This document shows positions 30,721 to 32,525 of a stretch of DNA of 32,525 nt, piece after piece (within the stretch, counting starts at the first letter, position 1; the number at the start of each line of letters is the position of its first letter). Made by a program: the position numbers and the translations under genes. The notes under the pieces are model-generated. The model worked only from the letters and a program-made list of their open reading frames with translations, did not search any database and had not been told where the DNA came from. Origin of the DNA: Longimicrobium sp. (GTDB lineage Bacteria > Gemmatimonadota > Gemmatimonadetes > Longimicrobiales > Longimicrobiaceae); the NCBI RefSeq assembly GCF_035474595.1, contig NZ_DATIND010000154.1, positions 1-32,525 of the forward strand, given 5' to 3'.

Positions 30721-31761
30721 ATGGAAGTAACGCGAGAGCTGCTGCACCGGCTGCCCAAGGCCGAGCTGCACGTGCACCTGGACGGGTCGCTGCGGCCCGA
30801 GACCATGCTGGAGCTGGCGGCCGAGTACGGGAAGAAGATGCCCGCGCACGACCCCGGGCACCTTGCCGACTACATGCACGTGAAGGACGCGCGCAACCTG
30901 GTGGAGTACCTGGAGCGCTTCGACATCACCCTGTCGGTGATGCAGACGGCCGAGTCGCTGGAGCGCATCGCCTACGAGCTGGCCGAGGACCTGGCCGGCG
31001 AGAACGTGCGCTACGCCGAGATCCGCTACTCGCCCATCCTGAACACGCGCGAGGGGCTGCCGCTGACCGAGGCGGTGGACGCGCCGCTGCGCGGCCTGCG
31101 CCGCGCGCAGCAGGACTTCGGGATCGAGACGGCCATCATCATCTGCGGGATCCGCAACATGGAGCCCGCCACCTCGCGCGACCTGGCCGACCTCACGGTG
31201 GCGTACAAGGACCGCGGCGTGGTGGCCTTCGACCTGGCGGGCGCGGAGTACAACTACCCCGCGAAGAAGCACAAGGACGCGTTCTACACCGTCATCAACA
31301 AGAACATGGCGGCCACCATCCACGCCGGCGAGGCGTACGGGGCCGAGAGCATTCACCAGGCGCTGCACTACTGCCGCGCCAACCGCATCGGGCACGGCAC
31401 GCGGCTGTACGAGGACCCGGACCTCATGCGCTTCATGAACGACTTTCGCGTGCCCATCGAGATCTGCCTGACGAGCAACGTGCAGACGCGGGCCGTGGAA
31501 TCGTTCGAGAAGCACCCCGTGCGGATGTACTACGACGAGGGGCTGATCCTGAGCCTGAACACCGACAACCGGCTCATGAGCGCCACCACGGTGACGGAAG
31601 AGTACTGGCGCGCGCACCAGTACCTGGGCTTCAGCTGGGACGAGCTGGTGGACCTTGCGCTGATGAGCTTCGACAGCTCGTTCATGCACCGCACCGAGAA
31701 GCTGAAGATGCTGGAGGCGGTGAAGCAGGAGATTGCATCGCTCACGCCCGCAACGGCATAG
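30721..31761 (+). CDS. add: Adenosine deaminase
   Basis: This 346-aa zinc enzyme converts adenosine (and deoxyadenosine) to inosine in purine salvage in the cytoplasm. The amidohydrolase-fold ligands are visible: His17 and His19 in ELHVHLDGS, His201 and the catalytic Glu204 in HAGE, His225 in GHGT, and the zinc-binding Asp282 in NTDNR. The last motif differs from the classical NTDDP, as in a known subgroup of bacterial adenosine deaminases (recalled from actinobacterial enzymes). The ATG at 30721 is chosen because GGAAGAGG lies just upstream and the family N-terminus begins there; an ATG at 30619 would add 34 codons that look like leader sequence. It is a single-gene unit with its own terminator. 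Confidence 0.95.
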   Translation: MEVTRELLHRLPKAELHVHLDGSLRPETMLELAAEYGKKMPAHDPGHLADYMHVKDARNLVEYLERFDITLSVMQTAESLERIAYELAEDLAGENVRYAEIRYSPILNTREGLPLTEAVDAPLRGLRRAQQDFGIETAIIICGIRNMEPATSRDLADLTVAYKDRGVVAFDLAGAEYNYPAKKHKDAFYTVINKNMAATIHAGEAYGAESIHQALHYCRANRIGHGTRLYEDPDLMRFMNDFRVPIEICLTSNVQTRAVESFEKHPVRMYYDEGLILSLNTDNRLMSATTVTEEYWRAHQYLGFSWDELVDLALMSFDSSFMHRTEKLKMLEAVKQEIASLTPATA

Positions 31762-31795
31762 GTACGATTAGCTAACGTAGATTGCAGATGGAGAA

Positions 31796-31827
31796 AGGGC
31801 CGGCTCCCCGGGTGGGGAGCCGGCCCT
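31796..31827. terminator. Hairpin terminator after adenosine deaminase
   Basis: AGGGCCGGCTCCCC pairs with GGGGAGCCGGCCCT across a GGGT loop (14 bp), 34 bases after the add stop codon. It may also serve the convergent protease gene. There is no strong T-run on either side. Confidence 0.8.
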
Positions 31828-31996
31828 CGGTCTTTCGCCCTGCCGCCGTCAGGGTGTGGCCGTCACGGCGGAGATGAGGATGGAGGCGGGCGGAGCCGGT
31901 CGCCGCCGTCCCCGTCCGCCGCCGTTACGCGGAATGGTCACTTCGTCCGGCTCTGGATGAAGAGCGGCGGCGCCGGGCGATCACCACCAGGGCCAA

Positions 31997-32525
31997 TCAC
32001 GAGAAGCCGGAGCCGCCGCACTGGACCGCCTCCCAATGGGTCACTCCCGATCCACCACTGTCGATGACGGTCACGTACACATCCACCGGCCAGCCGTAGG
32101 AACATTGCACCATCGTGGTCTGCGCGTTGCTCCTGAACCCCGTTGTACCGGGCCAGGTGTAGCCATATCCGCCCCCCGTACCACCCGACGCAGAAGCGCT
32201 GCAGCTGAGGGAGCCGGTACGGAAGGATTGGCAGTTGATCTGAACGCTGGGCGGCGTGGACGACGACGGCCACGCCGGCGGAGGCGAGTACCCGGCGAGC
32301 GTAGAGTTCACCAGGCGGTTGTTGGGTGCGCCTGTACCCGCGCCCGCCACCTTGTCCGCGAACGCGGAGTTCAGGATGGCCGCCGACACCGTCGCGGGCG
32401 TGGCAGTGGCATCGGTTTCGAGGTACAGGGCGGCCACGCCGGCCACGTGCGGCGCCGCCATCGAGGTACCGTCCAGGGTATTCGTCGCCGTGTTGCCGGT
32501 GTGCCAGGCCGAAGGGATGGCCGAA
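31997..32525 (-). CDS. Subtilisin-like serine protease (S8), C-terminal part, runs off the window
   Basis: This partial gene continues beyond the right edge; only the last 176 codons or so are in the window. The catalytic Ser box GTSMAAPHVAGVAAL identifies the S8 subtilase family. It is preceded by an open frame with no stop to the window edge (IPSAWHTGNTATNTLDG), so the Met in the box is not the start. After the catalytic domain comes a Pro/Ser linker (YSPPPAWPSSSTPPS) and an Ig-like or PKD-like C-terminal domain with several cysteines (CQSFRTGSLSCSAS, MVQCSYGW, AVQCGGSGFS). A secreted protease with a C-terminal binding domain is likely. The Asp and His of the triad and any propeptide are outside the window. 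Confidence 0.9.
   Translation of the reverse strand, partial: SAIPSAWHTGNTATNTLDGTSMAAPHVAGVAALYLETDATATPATVSAAILNSAFADKVAGAGTGAPNNRLVNSTLAGYSPPPAWPSSSTPPSVQINCQSFRTGSLSCSASASGGTGGGYGYTWPGTTGFRSNAQTTMVQCSYGWPVDVYVTVIDSGGSGVTHWEAVQCGGSGFS

Overview
The window is a GC-rich bacterial chromosome segment, roughly 70% GC by eye, with G or C at almost every third codon position. It has no rRNA, tRNA, phage, transposase or CRISPR array. The mix of genes (M13 peptidase, a ZnuD-like TonB receptor, orphan precursors with pinensin-like leaders, HhH radical-SAM protein) and the families of small dispersed hairpin repeats suggest Gemmatimonadota, perhaps Longimicrobiales. That assignment is inference, because no phylogenetic marker is present.

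Left part (1-11 kb): an M13 metallopeptidase, a zinc-ribbon membrane protein, a NIPSNAP-like barrel protein and a VOC protein on the minus strand; a plus-strand oligopeptide-type substrate-binding lipoprotein without its permease; a large methyltransferase fused to two degraded Nudix-like modules; and a ZnuD-like TonB receptor. Middle part (11-18 kb): a 56-aa orphan RiPP-like precursor with its own strong terminator; a radical-SAM/helix-hairpin-helix DNA-repair-type protein coupled by ATGA to a 68-aa unknown protein; a secreted unknown protein; an aquaporin-family channel with an altered second NPA motif; and a three-domain multicopper oxidase.

The most coherent system is at 18.5-26.5 kb, all on the minus strand. 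It holds modABC (molybdate uptake, with GTGA and ATGA overlaps), an outer-membrane beta-barrel of the alginate-export family, an ABC-2 type ATPase/permease pair, and two UMP-kinase-fold genes that match the MosA and MosB subunits of the molybdenum storage protein known from Azotobacter. mosA overlaps the ABC ATPase gene by 29 bp. No nif gene is present, so this looks like molybdenum (or tungsten) uptake plus storage outside an obvious nitrogen-fixation setting.

Right part (26.5-32.5 kb): two divergent small-molecule-type methyltransferases, a membrane-anchored unknown protein followed by a possible five-codon mini-ORF, a rhomboid protease, a second orphan precursor with 17 cysteines in its core, an adenosine deaminase preceded by a long nested hairpin, and the C-terminal part of a subtilisin-like protease that runs off the right edge.

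Between the genes lie at least three families of dispersed structured repeats (called A, B and C below). Family A has four copies sharing a 41-bp core and a compensatory base change in one palindrome. Two family B copies face each other between convergent genes.
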